A stretch of DNA of 64,000 nt from Kryptolebias marmoratus. Lineage: Eukaryota; Chordata; Actinopteri; Cyprinodontiformes; Rivulidae. The stretch spans positions 14,998,844 through 15,062,843 of the forward strand of contig NC_051436.1 in assembly GCF_001649575.2 (NCBI RefSeq), in the 5' to 3' direction. A program made the position numbers and the translations under genes. The notes under the pieces are model-generated. The model was not told where the DNA came from and did not search any database. It saw only the letters and a program-made list of their open reading frames with translations. Below, piece after piece: positions 44,401-51,350 of this stretch; positions within the stretch are counted from its first letter, which is position 1; each line of letters starts with the position of its first letter.

Positions 44401-47171
44401 AAAGTCACAGGTGGTCAGAACAGCTGTTGGAGAAACATAATACATGACAGAGATCAATATCACAATTTATTAATAATTCATTTACCAGTAGACCTGATCT
44501 GTGTAATAAGCAACACAACTGATCATGATCAAGATCATTTATTTTTCTATGCAAGATGAGCAGCTCTTCTGCAGAGATCAGCCAATAGGACCACTATAAG
44601 CTGCACAGAGCTGTGCTTCATGGCCGAAGAAAAACATTGCTTAAAGTTAAAATGTGTCAGACTGTTTGAAACTTCTTCCCCCAAACATGTGGAAGAAGGT
44701 GCTATGGTCAGCTGCAACTAAAACTGAACTTTTTGTACACCAATGATAACCCCGTGCTGAGAACACTATCCCCACAGTGAAGCATGGTGGAGGCAGCATC
44801 AGCATGATGCTGGGAAACTGGTCAGAGATAAAGGAAAGATGGATGAAGCAAAATACAGAGAAATTCTTTTTACAAACCTGTTTGAGTTTTTCAGTGAAGG
44901 AAGACAAAAAAAAACTTACAAACTTTATAAGAAATGTAAAGATTGTGTAATTAAAAAAAAGTTTGTCTGCCAAGGAAATTGGAAAGTTTAGACAGCTCAA
45001 AGGTTAGTGTCATGTCATCACATTCAAAAGCCAAAAGCACACCAACGATGCCACAAAACGTTTTTAGTGCCAAAAAATACACAAGATTAGTTGCTTATTT
45101 GAAACAGAGTCACTAGAGGGGTCTGAATACTTCATAAATATACTGAAGAAGTCATTAAGCCGACAACACAGTTTTTCCTCTCTGTAACTTTTACTTTTTA
45201 GCTAATATTTTACTACTTTCAACTGTTAGCTACAATTCTGCTGACTTTAGCTTTTAGCTGCTGTTTTGGCCATCTGTTTTTTCTAAATGTAGCTGGTGTT
45301 TTGCTCATTTTAGCCTCTGTTCTGCTTGTTTTAACTTTATCAACTCAGTTTCAGCTTCTTTAGCAAAGTCATTCAGCAAAGTGTGAAAGTTTCACACTGC
45401 AGGAAAAATGTCATTTCTCTAGTCCTAAATATCAAAATGCTTCCTGAACTGATGATTGTAAACCTAAAAATGTATCATTTTTTTATGTGAATGATTGAGT
45501 TGTTCACGAAGGCAGTTGAAATTGTTTTTGCTGTGGTTTCTTTAAGATAAGGAGCTGTAAAAAGTTAAAGTCCAGAACAATCCAAGGACAGGGAGGTGGA
45601 TATGAAGTGTCACATGTGCCATTATGTCAGCTGTGTGTGTCATTAAAGATCCATTTTAAATGATTACATTCGGGAAGTCATGAGTTCATGAATAAATGCA
45701 ACATACCTTCTCTTTGGTTCTTCTGTGGGCTGTAAGACATAAGAAGAGCCACCAGTTAAACTTTGTCAAGAGAGAAAACATCAGTAGTAAGATATTCTAA
45801 CAATCTGTCTGATATCTATCTAACCTACTGCTTTAGTTGATTTAGGCCAAATGGAAACCAGTGCAACTCAGACATGCAGTATGTCAGAAAGTTACGAGCA
45901 GCAGAGGAACAGGACCTTTTTACCTCTGTGTGACCTTCTTGTGTTTGAGGCTGAAAGGTCCCTCTGTGGTCCCACTTTTACAGCGTTTACACTTTTATTT
46001 TCAAACTTCAGACTTTTTTAGATTCAGATTGTTCAAACAATTTTCAGAGCATTTTTTGAAGTCTAACAAATTTTCTTGTATAATGACAGAAAATGTTCGA
46101 AATGCGGTCAGGCTTTTATTTTCTAAACAGACTGCTTAAAGATGGATTACACAAATGACACCTTATAGAGTGAAATAAAAAAAACTGATCCTCGCTTTAG
46201 AGCTGAGCTAACTTTTGAGCCCAAACACACTGGAGATAAACACCGGTTAGAAAGATTTACAGAATGTTATACATTTAGTTTCTCACTTTAAAACTACTGT
46301 AGCTGCTGTTAAGAATAACTTTTTATTTAATGTAACTCTGCTTGTTGGAGTAAATTATTTTCAGAAATGCAGATTTTTCTTTATGAACTTTTAGAAAACA
46401 GAGAAACAAAAATGCTTTTCCAAATAAAACCAGACTTGTCCAAACTTTTCTACAACCCAGGTTTAGGAGTTTGAGATTATTTCCATCTGTAATATTTAAC
46501 ATAAACTCTCTATGCTGGGACAAAATGAAGGATAATAAACCTAATACAGGTAAATATTGAGTATTATTTACTGGTATTGTGTTTATATTTCTATTATATT
46601 AGTTAATTATATGAAAAGGATTTAATTAATAAGCATATTACAATAAAAAGATAAACACAATACAATAAATAACAAGTATTATTACTACTAATAATAATGA
46701 TAATAAAACTATTATCCGTTTTTGTAAAAGACATTTAATTTCTGTTGCCATTTTGAAATTTCATACAAACTATTACTGTGTTTAAAATCTGAAGTTAGTT
46801 TTTTTCTAAAACAGTTTAAACAGAGAAAAAAAAGAAATGTTTGAGATAAAGCTAAGGCAAATTATTTTACCACAGCTTTAACTTTTAAAGTTTTTAGATA
46901 TACCTATTTGAAAAGAAAAGTCACTTCTGAGCAAATATGTTAGATGGCAAGATGATCTGTTAACTGAATGGCATCAGTCTTCTTGAGAATCTGCACATTT
47001 GTCAATCATTTAACATCTGACGATGTTCATAACATTATAATGTTTTGTATGAAATTACTTGTGTGTGTGTGTGTGTAAGGGGGGGGGGGGGTTGACCCAC
47101 CTGTGCTGAGCCTGTCCTGCTGCGCAGCCACACATCCATAAGGTCAGAACCAGACACTTGAATCGCTCCAT
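13943..47171 (-). CDS. zan: Zonadhesin-like protein, complete 52-exon gene
   Basis: Zonadhesin is a Cys-rich, membrane-anchored adhesive protein known from mammalian sperm, where it binds the egg coat. I traced 52 coding exons from ATG 47171 to TGA 13943. Every junction has matching phase, the exons total 7,683 nt and the product is 2,560 residues. All introns are GT-AG except one GC-AG. Approximate residues: signal 1-20, MAM1 32-197, MAM2 198-363, Thr/Pro linker 364-387. The five D assemblies follow: TIL1 388-499, vWD1/C8 500-767, TIL2 768-879, vWD2/C8 880-1149, TIL3 1150-1265, vWD3/C8 1266-1534, TIL4 1535-1652, vWD4/C8 1653-1922, TIL5 1923-2040 and vWD5/C8 2041-2331. TIL6 is 2332-2444, EGF 2445-2496, then a membrane helix and a ~35-residue tail. 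FCGBP and mucins share the D assemblies but lack MAM, EGF and this anchor. Individual blocks are listed separately. Confidence 0.9.
14424..14517 (-). CDS. zan: zan exon 50: transmembrane helix
   Basis: The exon encodes about 24 uninterrupted hydrophobic residues (from [11 protein letters not shown] to IVCVC) followed by the stop-transfer basic run RRKNR. The protein is therefore a type I membrane protein with its C-terminus in the cytoplasm. Confidence 0.9.
14804..14994. repeat. 191-bp foldback (palindromic) element
   Basis: The outer arms 14804-14840 and 14958-14994 are perfect 37-bp inverted repeats. Further in, a second inverted pair surrounds GAAGACGTTTCGCTTC and its complement, leaving a short loop around 14895-14925. 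The whole could form one long hairpin. It lies in the intron between the EGF and transmembrane exons of zan. No open frame is present, so it is best read as a foldback MITE. Confidence 0.85.
15499..15654 (-). CDS. zan: zan exon 49: EGF-like module
   Basis: The six-cysteine EGF pattern is complete: [12 protein letters not shown], then [14 protein letters not shown]. It is followed by an acidic juxtamembrane stretch ([14 protein letters not shown]). An EGF module just before the membrane is a zonadhesin hallmark and separates it from FCGBP. Confidence 0.9.
15703..16055 (-). repeat. Interspersed fish repeat in a zan intron
   Basis: On the minus strand it starts with GGGCAGCAGTGGCTCAGGAG and ends near a CCATTTACCAT-type terminus. 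In between are the phrases TTGGGCAAGACTCTTC, TTCACACTATATT and AAGCGCTTTG-like sequence, in the order seen in a very common fish repeat. The start resembles a tRNA-derived head. No coding content. Confidence 0.55.
16121..16546 (-). CDS. zan: zan exons 47-48: TIL6 and VWC-like module
   Basis: Exons are 16344-16546 and 16121-16256. Key stretches are [33 protein letters not shown] and [15 protein letters not shown]. This sixth TIL pair is not followed by a vWD domain but leads directly into the EGF exon. Confidence 0.87.
16615..17409. mobile_element. Non-autonomous DNA transposon with inverted ends
   Basis: The left end TACAACCCTGATTCTAAAAA and the right end, read in reverse complement as TACAACCCCAATTCCAAAAA, form imperfect terminal inverted repeats flanked by TA. 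The interior has no transposase frame. Related ends occur at about 50770-50850 and 63140-63345, so this is a multi-copy family in this genome. It sits in the zan intron between exons 46 and 47. Confidence 0.7.
17455..20809 (-). CDS. zan: zan exons 42-46: vWD5 and C8-5
   Basis: Exons are 20562-20809, 20353-20482, 20072-20273, 18333-18494 and 17455-17585. Motifs are [21 protein letters not shown] and [12 protein letters not shown]. The CGLCG thiol motif has lost its first cysteine (R in its place), unlike the other four assemblies. C8 reads DDCVFDLC. The intron 17586-18332 holds a T-rich degenerate minisatellite. Confidence 0.87.
17690..18290. repeat. T-rich degenerate minisatellite
   Basis: About 600 bp consist of loosely repeated units close to GACTTTTTTCTGTAAATAA. 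The units drift in length and sequence. Open frames through this block are low-complexity artefacts. Confidence 0.7.
18495..20071. other. zan: zan intron 44 with an LTR-like block
   Basis: This is a long intron between vWD5 and C8-5. About 19000-19480, read on the minus strand, resembles a gypsy-type LTR: it starts near TGTCATAGTTTCGG and contains GCCACGCCCACCTCACC and a CTTTTAAAACC box. No internal element sequence adjoins it, so it would be a solo LTR or fragment. The rest shows nothing I recognise. Confidence 0.4.
20902..21358 (-). CDS. zan: zan exons 40-41: TIL5 and VWC-like module
   Basis: Exons are 21150-21358 and 20902-21046. Key stretches are [33 protein letters not shown] and [16 protein letters not shown]. 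Phases match the other TIL pairs. Confidence 0.88.
21434..23255 (-). CDS. zan: zan exons 35-39: vWD4 and C8-4
   Basis: Exons are 23158-23255, 22710-22856, 22452-22616, 22228-22355 and 21434-21705. Motifs are [31 protein letters not shown] and C8 GNCIYDMC. The first vWD segment is split (98 and 147 bp) at a different site and phase from D2. C8 is a single 272-bp exon, where the other assemblies use two. The acceptor of 22616 gives LNGRRV in place of the usual VNG. Confidence 0.87.
21930..22150 (+). repeat. TTTTAGC-type minisatellite/interspersed repeat, copy 1
   Basis: Units such as GCTAATTTTAGCTTTTAGC are repeated imperfectly and followed by a CAGTTTCAGCTTCTTCAGCA block. Four further copies lie in other zan introns in the same orientation. 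Confidence 0.6.
23463..24596 (-). CDS. zan: zan exons 33-34: TIL4 and VWC-like module
   Basis: Exons are 24388-24596 and 23463-23607. Key stretches are [33 protein letters not shown] and [16 protein letters not shown]. The intron between them carries a short inverted-repeat element (about 23918-24114). Confidence 0.87.
23918..24114. mobile_element. Short inverted-repeat (MITE-like) element
   Basis: The left end contains TGTCCAATCCTGGTC and the right end contains its reverse complement GACCAGGATTGGACA, about 165 bp apart. The element lies in the intron between zan exons 33 and 34. Confidence 0.65.
24935..25610 (-). pseudogene. LINE reverse-transcriptase fragment (L2/Rex1-like)
   Basis: Minus-strand frames spell pieces of a non-LTR reverse transcriptase in order: [20 protein letters not shown], then [31 protein letters not shown], and in another frame [18 protein letters not shown]. 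The catalytic block is degenerate (CTDD where FADD/YADD is expected) and frames shift, so it is a dead fragment in the zan intron between exons 32 and 33. Confidence 0.75.
25975..30112 (-). CDS. zan: zan exons 28-32: vWD3 and C8-3
   Basis: Exons are 29865-30112, 28886-29063, 27930-28038, 26284-26378 and 25975-26151. Motifs are [31 protein letters not shown] and C8 GNCVYDMC. The second exon runs 29 bp longer than in D1, ending inside the CGMCG region, so its intron position differs. The long intron 26379-27929 holds an LTR-like segment and T/C-rich sequence. Confidence 0.86.
26875..27340 (+). repeat. LTR-like segment in a zan intron
   Basis: The block is rich in short T/C/G motifs, with TGCCATTATTTACTC, CAGTCAGCCTGC, a TTTATATTCAG box and later CTGCTCACTTAG. 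This resembles the style of the 50870-51350 segment. No internal retroelement sequence flanks it. Open frames of 135-181 codons here are T-rich and lack domains. Confidence 0.35.
27400..27745 (+). repeat. T/C-rich low-complexity tract
   Basis: Imperfect repeats of GTCATCTTTTTC/TTCTTTGTCAC type extend for about 340 bp. On the minus strand (the sense strand of zan) this is an A/G-rich tract. Confidence 0.7.
29390..29790 (+). repeat. TTTTAGC-type minisatellite, copy 2
   Basis: This is the longest copy, with about fifteen units close to TTCTGTTTTGCTCATTTTAGC, followed by the same TTTCAACTTCTTC block as the other copies. It lies in the intron inside vWD3. Confidence 0.65.
30912..31396 (-). CDS. 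zan: zan exons 26-27: TIL3 and VWC-like module
   Basis: Exons are 31194-31396 and 30912-31056. Key stretches are [33 protein letters not shown] and [16 protein letters not shown]. The exon sizes (203 and 145 bp) match the other TIL pairs. Confidence 0.88.
31694..34842 (-). CDS. zan: zan exons 20-25: vWD2 and C8-2
   Basis: Exons are 34726-34842, 34361-34485, 33861-34006, 33143-33286, 32955-33062 and 31694-31863. Motifs are [32 protein letters not shown] and, for C8, FQSCVYDMC. Its first vWD segment is split into two exons (117 and 125 bp), unlike D1, D3 and D5. The final intron contains a TA microsatellite and a GTTATAGA-type minisatellite. Confidence 0.88.
32433..32935 (+). repeat. TA microsatellite and GTTATAGA-type minisatellite
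   Basis: A run of about 14 TA units (32433-32461) is followed by about 450 bp of imperfect units such as GGTTATAGATG and TTATAGACTGG. It lies in the zan intron before C8-2. Length polymorphism between individuals is likely. Confidence 0.8.
35460..35650 (+). repeat. TTTTAGC-type interspersed repeat, copy 3
   Basis: A shorter copy containing TTTTTAGCTTTTGTTCTG and the CCAGTTTCAGCTTCTTCGAC block. It lies in the intron before vWD2. Confidence 0.55.
36053..37239 (-). CDS. zan: zan exons 18-19: TIL2 and VWC-like module
   Basis: Exons are 37043-37239 and 36053-36191. Key stretches are [32 protein letters not shown] and, in the second exon, [15 protein letters not shown]. Entry is phase 1 and exit of the pair phase 1, the same as in the other five TIL pairs, so the unit can be duplicated without breaking the frame. 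Confidence 0.88.
37447..40898 (-). CDS. zan: zan exons 13-17: vWD1 and C8-1
   Basis: Exons are 40654-40898, 39413-39561, 39145-39273, 37817-37955 and 37447-37588. vWD1 opens with [11 protein letters not shown], passes [10 protein letters not shown] and reaches [11 protein letters not shown] with both thiol-motif cysteines. The C8 domain shows FRDCVFDLC and ends WRNETFC. The N-terminal vWD exon is unsplit (245 bp). The intron at 39562-40653 holds a large inverted repeat. Confidence 0.88.
38172..38582. mobile_element. MITE-like element with long imperfect inverted ends
   Basis: The left arm begins CATACTCTACAAGAACCAAG. The right arm, in reverse complement, begins CATACTTTGCAAGAAGCAAC, and both continue through an AATTTGTT block and a CAAG block over about 50 bp. 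The interior has no transposase. It lies in the zan intron between exons 15 and 16. Confidence 0.55.
39820..40080. repeat. TTTTAGC repeat copy 4 with an internal large inverted repeat
   Basis: The repeat resembles the other TTTTAGC copies but contains, at 39874-40009, an inverted pair. CATGTTCTTTTCTGCTTG at the left is matched by its complement at the right, with arms of about 60 bp, a few mismatches and a loop of roughly 11 bases. The arms also include the GATAAGATAAA segment and its complement. Confidence 0.8.
41045..41517 (-). CDS. zan: zan exons 11-12: TIL1 and VWC-like module
   Basis: Exons are 41324-41517 and 41045-41186. The TIL part ([31 protein letters not shown]) is a trypsin-inhibitor-like Cys-rich fold. 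The next exon ([16 protein letters not shown]) is the short VWC/TILa-like partner that precedes each vWD domain. There is no vWD before this TIL, so the first assembly is complete only from here. Confidence 0.85.
41633..41704 (-). CDS. zan: zan exon 10: Thr/Pro mini-mucin linker
   Basis: The exon encodes four imperfect copies of a PTTPxP-type unit, a probable O-glycosylated stalk of about 24 residues. Mammalian zonadhesins carry a much longer mucin-like repeat in this place. The donor GTATGA joins it to the first TIL exon in phase 1. Confidence 0.8.
41797..42873 (-). CDS. zan: zan exons 6-9: second MAM domain
   Basis: Exons are 42721-42873, 42193-42360, 41984-42081 and 41797-41875. The start is [18 protein letters not shown]. 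It continues with [20 protein letters not shown] and [20 protein letters not shown], and ends at ITMTC-type cysteines. It is split by more introns than MAM1. The last exon ends at a GC donor (ACAG followed by GCAAGA), a minor but accepted splice class. Confidence 0.85.
42960..44423 (-). CDS. zan: zan exons 3-5: first MAM domain
   Basis: Exons are 44277-44423, 43900-44165 and 42960-43044. MAM domains are extracellular beta-sandwich adhesion modules. The domain starts [17 protein letters not shown] with the usual paired cysteines. It continues with GYYIYHECD and [10 protein letters not shown], and ends in IVFEAQRGF and [14 protein letters not shown]. The donor after 44277 is a weak GTCAGC, but the joined frame (PDG-N-GYYIY) reads correctly. 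Confidence 0.88.
44640..45150 (+). pseudogene. Tc1-like transposon relic in zan intron 2
   Basis: The plus strand contains GTGAAGCATGGTGGAGGCAGC and ATGATGCTGGG, the nucleotide form of the Tc1 transposase VKHGGGS-type block, followed by disrupted sequence. Stops and indels prevent any longer reading frame. Confidence 0.55.
45180..45410 (+). repeat. TTTTAGC-type interspersed repeat, copy 5
   Basis: It contains TTTTAGCCTCTGTTCTGCTTG and CTCAGTTTCAGCTTCTTTAG followed by an ATTCAGCA block, as in the other copies. It lies in zan intron 2. Confidence 0.55.
45707..45729 (-). CDS. zan: zan exon 2: 23-bp micro-exon
   Basis: The 23-bp exon lies between a TTACAG acceptor and a GTATGT donor. It encodes SPQKNQRE in phase between the signal exon and the first MAM exon. 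It is short but is required for the phase to match (exon 1 ends in phase 2, exon 3 begins in phase 1). Confidence 0.65.
45730..47100. other. zan: zan intron 1
   Basis: AT-rich first intron ending (in gene direction) at TTACAG before the micro-exon. Near its 5' end on the minus strand lie a run of G (about 47080-47091 on the plus strand) and a short GT repeat (about 47060-47077). No other feature is recognisable. Confidence 0.6.
47101..47171 (-). CDS. zan: zan exon 1: signal peptide
   Basis: The exon encodes [19 protein letters not shown] and a few more residues, a compact signal peptide with a positive start, hydrophobic core and small residues before the cleavage region. The donor is CAG followed by GTGGGT (phase 2). 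The ATG is the first one after the predicted transcription start. Confidence 0.85.
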
Positions 47172-47210
47172 GATTCTCAGCAGCAGAGGACAGAGGGGCT
47201 GACGGCAGGT

Positions 47211-47220
47211 CTTTATATAG
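47211..47220 (-). promoter_or_regulatory. zan: TATA box of the zonadhesin-like gene
   Basis: CTATATAAAG on the minus strand lies about 40 bp upstream of the start codon. Initiation 25-30 bp downstream would give a very short 5' UTR of roughly 15-20 nt and no upstream ATG. A TATA box this close to the ATG suggests a tissue-restricted rather than a CpG-island promoter. Confidence 0.7.
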
Positions 47221-47221
47221 A

Positions 47222-48125
47222 GGATGAGGATGCATCAGCCATTATCGATGGGGGGGAAATACTGAAGAACGTGATTTTGCAAGTCATGTCAATGAGTAAC
47301 AGTTGATAGGGACAGGGTGTGTTCCCTTAGGGTGGAGGCTAACAGATGTGTGTGTGACCTCTCCAAAGGTTCAGGAGCAGGGTGGGGATGCCCATGAAAC
47401 ACTAAATTACTAACAAGAATCTGTAGCGTAATCAAATGATTGAATAATAAACAGAATACTTTGATCACAGGGACACACCTTCTATAGAGTCCATACTGAT
47501 AGATTTATGGACTTGTTTCTTGTTTGGACCTTTTTCTGTGTAAAATAACATAAACTTCTGTCAAATAATTCTTCCTGACTAAAATGAAAGAACCTCAAGC
47601 CATTATCTGACTGAGGTGAGACTGTTGGCAAAACGACATTTGTGACAATTTGATTTATTGTGACAACCCCAACATTTCCTGAAACTGTCAGTAATATCTG
47701 TTCATTTGTTTTTAATCCCTCATAATAGACAGATGGACAAACAAACCAACCAACACTACTGAAAACACAAGCTTGGTGGGCATAATAAACCTGCAGGATA
47801 ATGTCTTGAAACAGCCCTGTGGATGCACAGCAGAACAGTGAGAGTATGAAGGTGTGGAGGTGGAGAGGAGAGGTGTTCCCAGACAGTTACTGTTAGTTAG
47901 GTTAGATATCCAGGCTCGGTCATTATGGTCTGTAATCCACCGTCCTGCTCTGCCTGGGCACAGCTCCCACATTTCTCCATTGTCACAGATAACGGTGATG
48001 CCACTGTTACATAATGTTTCTTAGAACTGCATACAACCATTGAGCAACTATCACAATTGTCAAAAGTTTCCTGATTTGTTGTGCGAATGTCACCAGATAT
48101 GGATGCAAGATGTATGCGAACTGGC
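47222..48125. other. Upstream flank of zan without recognisable genes
   Basis: Apart from the TATA box next to the gene, I see no promoter motif I would defend, and no coding sequence. Confidence 0.5.
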
Positions 48126-48797
48126 AGTCGGCCATAACGCAAACGAAGTGGCTAAGGTGAGAGTCAGCTCCTCAAAGTCTGAGGTCATGGTTCTCAACTG
48201 GAAAAAGGTGGAAGTATCTGGGAATCTTGTTCCTGAGTGATGGTAGGAGATGGATTGACAGATTTGGACGTAAGCTGCAGAAGTGAGGGAGGAGCTGACC
48301 TTAAAGGGGTAACTCTTAATTTACTGGACCAGCTAAGTTGCATGCCTCACCTATGGTCATGAGGTCTGGATCATGACTAAAAAAATTAAATGCTGGATTG
48401 AAGCGACTGAAGTGAGCTTCCTCTGGAGGGTGGCTGAGCTCAGCCTTGGAGAGAAGGTAAGAAAGGCCATCTTTCGGGAGGAGCTTAGAGAAGACCTGCT
48501 GCTCCTCCTCACTGAAAGGAGTCAACTGAGGTGGTTTGGGCATCTGAAGAGGATGCCCCAATCACCTCCATCTGGTGTTTTTTTGGGCACGTTCCATTGG
48601 GAGAAGACCCTGGGACAGATCCAGAACTCTGAGGAAATTGTGTCTCCTCTTTGGCCTGAGAACTCCTTGAGATACCATCAAAAGATGGGTTCCTCCTGGA
48701 CCTGTTGCCTCTGAACAAAGATGGATGGATGGATGGATGGATGGATGGATGGATGGATGGATGGATGGATGGATGGATGGATGGATGGATGGATGGA
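48126..48797 (+). mobile_element. LINE 3' end with GGAT-repeat tail
   Basis: The block follows the order of a common fish LINE 3' end: GAGGTCATGGTTCTCAACTGG, CTCACCTATGGTCATGAGGTC, GAGCTTCCTCTGGAGGGTGGC, AGGTGGTTTGGGCATCTG and AGGATGCC. It ends in about 78 bp of GGAT repeats (48720-48797). It is diverged and 5'-truncated. Frames reading MDGWMDGW or HPSIHPSI come only from the tail. A related end lies at 57836-58248. Confidence 0.75.
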
Positions 48798-49589
48798 ACA
48801 TGCAAAACAAAAGACGACAAACCTTTTAATGTGTGTTTTACAATGACAGCATGTTCAGCTTTGTGTTTTACCTGCAGATTTGTTTTATACAACAGCTAAA
48901 AGAACGACATTCAACACTGTAGACTCCATGTTTTGTTGCCAGGACCTGTAGTGTGTACGATAAACCTTAGATTTAAAAGTTTAAAGTGACTAAGCATGTT
49001 GTCAGGCTTCTCTCCCTTCTGTTGAATTTTTATTTTCACCATAATTATCTTTATTACAGTGTTCCACCCCAGCGGGTGGTCATAACTTTGGATTCCCATA
49101 GCAACAGGACTGTTTTAACTTTCCATTTAGCCTTTGAACTGTGGCACTCTACGTCAGCAGTGACTCTCACCGTCAGCAGCTTTATCTGAGAAATAGAAAC
49201 AAATAGTCCAAACAATCGCTGCTCTCAGAGCTCATGATTCAGGAAGTGTTCACTGAGAATGATCAACTTTCAGAGGGTTTCTATAGGTACCCTACAGAGC
49301 TGCCAAGTTTAAACACACAGTTTAAACAGATAATACAGGTCAGCATTCTGGCACTGATGAGAAGTTTTTTTAAACATTAATAAAATAGATGTCAGACTGA
49401 TCAAATGTATTGACCCATCTATTCAATTTAACTCAGTTCAGTTAAATCACAACAAGTTAACTCAGAGCACTTTCCAACAAAAATAACAAGACAATTCAAG
49501 TCAGATTCAAATTCAAATAATGTCAGTTCAATCCAATTATAACACAATACATTCACATACAGCGCATTATCAAATGCCAATTAGTAAAA

Positions 49590-49650
49590 GTTATTCAATT
49601 CAATTCAATTCAAAAATACTTTATTAATCCCAAAGGGAAATTAAATACTA
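49590..49650. repeat. Fish repeat tail (AATTC repeats plus TTTATTAATCCC motif)
   Basis: ATTCAATTCAATTCAATTC is followed by ACTTTATTAATCCCAAAGGG, a signature 3' end seen in many fish interspersed repeats. Confidence 0.6.
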
Positions 49651-49779
49651 AATAATAATATCTAGCTAAGAAAACCAGAAAAACAGCAGAAGAGTGAAGA
49701 AATGTCAGTTTGTCTGAAACTGCCTCCCATTTTACTTTTAGAGACTCTAGGAACCACAAGTAAACCTGCAGTTGTCGAG

Positions 49780-50200
49780 GTGTGGGGAAACGGAGATGAA
49801 CCCAGAGTACAGGCTCCTTTTAAAGAGAACTAATTTATTCAAATAAAACAAACAAAAACAAAAAGGCTGACATAGCAGCAATAACTGGAACTAAGTACAA
49901 ACATAAATCAACGAAGGATGGAGCGCTAAAAGATGTACAACAGGCAACGAGCAGGGAACCAAAAGCAATGAACCAGCGGAGAGTGGAGGAGAAGACCAGA
50001 CTTATAAAACACAGAGGATAAATGGTAAGTGGGCGCAGGTGCGTGAAACTCATTACTGTCAGGTGGAGGTGGGCGTGGCAGCAAAACCGGGTGAAGACTG
50101 AGGAAGAATGAAAAAACACTGGAGACAGGAAGTACAAAAAGGAAACCAAGATAAAACCCAAGAAAGACACAAAGAAAAACCCAAAACCTCACAGCAGTCT
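49780..50200 (-). repeat. LTR-like segment
   Basis: On the minus strand it begins near TGTGAGGTTTTGGG and contains CTGCCACGCCCACCTCCACC and a TTATAAGTCTGG box about 80 bp later, then GAGCCTGTACTCTGGG. These are features of gypsy-type LTRs. No internal sequence adjoins it. Confidence 0.4.
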
Positions 50201-50769
50201 GAGAGTGAAGTGCTCTGTTAGGAAAATATGGATTTACACTGGCTGCCTGTTCATGTTCGTATTAACTTTAAGATGCTTTTACTCACTTTTTACATTTTTT
50301 AATGCTTTTGCTCTCAATGATTCAATTGAACTTCATGACTTTTAATTAGAGTTCAGTTTCCTTGTTTTAGTTTGTTTTTCGCCTATTTTATTGTACTTGT
50401 TGGTTTTTACAGGTGACTTTTGATTGTTTTATTTTTTTATGGGTTTCCTGTTTGTTTTCTACCTTCTTGTAAAGAACTTTGGTCAACATTGTTGTTTTTA
50501 AATGTGCTACATAGAGAAAATTGACACTGACAGCCATATTGGGCTTCGATGGGACAATATGGAATTACCTCCAAACATCTCATGGCGAGGGCGCCTCAGA
50601 TGGCATTGGGGACAGTAAAGGGAACAGCAGACACGTTGGTTTTACAAAGGAAATAAGGTGACAAATGGAAAAGAGTTCTTTGAAAAGACGTCAGTCTAAA
50701 AGGTCATCTGTATCATGTTGATGAAGCAGACATGGAAACATTTGATGCACTTCTTTTGCAATAGCTTTA

Positions 50770-50850
50770 TGAGATTTACAAATCCTTGCATTCTGTTTTT
50801 ATTTAAATTTTACACAACATCCCAACTTTTTCAGAATTGTGGTTCTATAT
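50770..50850. mobile_element. End fragment of the TACAACC-type DNA transposon
   Basis: CCTTGCATTCTGTTTTTATT, then TTTACACAACATCCCAACTT and TCAGAATTGTGGTTCTA, match in reverse complement the left end of the elements at 16615 and 63140. Confidence 0.6.
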
Positions 50851-50869
50851 GATTAGTATATACAGTCTA

Positions 50870-51350
50870 CCTAGAGCGCATGGTCAACATCTTGTTTCCT
50901 GTTTCTGGCATATTTTCTCGGCGGCGTTACTCTTCTCATTAACCCCAGTCCTTACATTTCTGTCAGTCACCACCTCTTTTTGCTGTTTATTCCCTGTGCC
51001 TTCCTGCTTCCCTGTGTTCTCCTCTGTGCCATTATCTCATTCCTTCCTCAGCCAGGGATTTGTCCAGTCAGCCTGCCACGCCCATCTACACCTGTCATGG
51101 CTTTCATTGGTCAAAACTGCAGCTACTCTTCCCATTAACCCCAGAACCTTATATTTTCTGTCAGTCACCACCTCTCGACAGTGGATCATTGTTGCTAACA
51201 TGCACTGTCCTGGGTCCCTTCTGTGTCAGCTTACTGTTGGAAGGTTTTGCTGCCATGACAGCCTTTGTTTTGTGTTTCTTTGTTTTAATAAATCTTTTAG
51301 TTTCCACTGAGCTCCTCGAGTGGTCTGCCTTTCTGAAACATGACAAAACC
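50870..51350 (+). repeat. LTR-like segment
   Basis: It contains CAGTCAGCCTGCCACGCCCA, an ACCTTATATTTTCTG box, a late TTTTAATAAATC poly(A)-type signal (about 51284-51295) and ends near CTGAAACATGACA. This is the layout of a gypsy LTR, and the end resembles the CATGACA terminus of the intact element although the body differs. Confidence 0.4.

Noticed and set aside
13943..47171. Assignment of the large gene to FCGBP or a gel-forming mucin
   Set aside because: Two MAM domains at the N-terminus, an EGF module and a transmembrane helix at the C-terminus fit zonadhesin; those families lack this combination.
48562..48892. HPSIHPSI and MDGWMDGW repeat proteins
   Set aside because: They are translations of the GGAT tail of a LINE; the same holds for 57903-58291.
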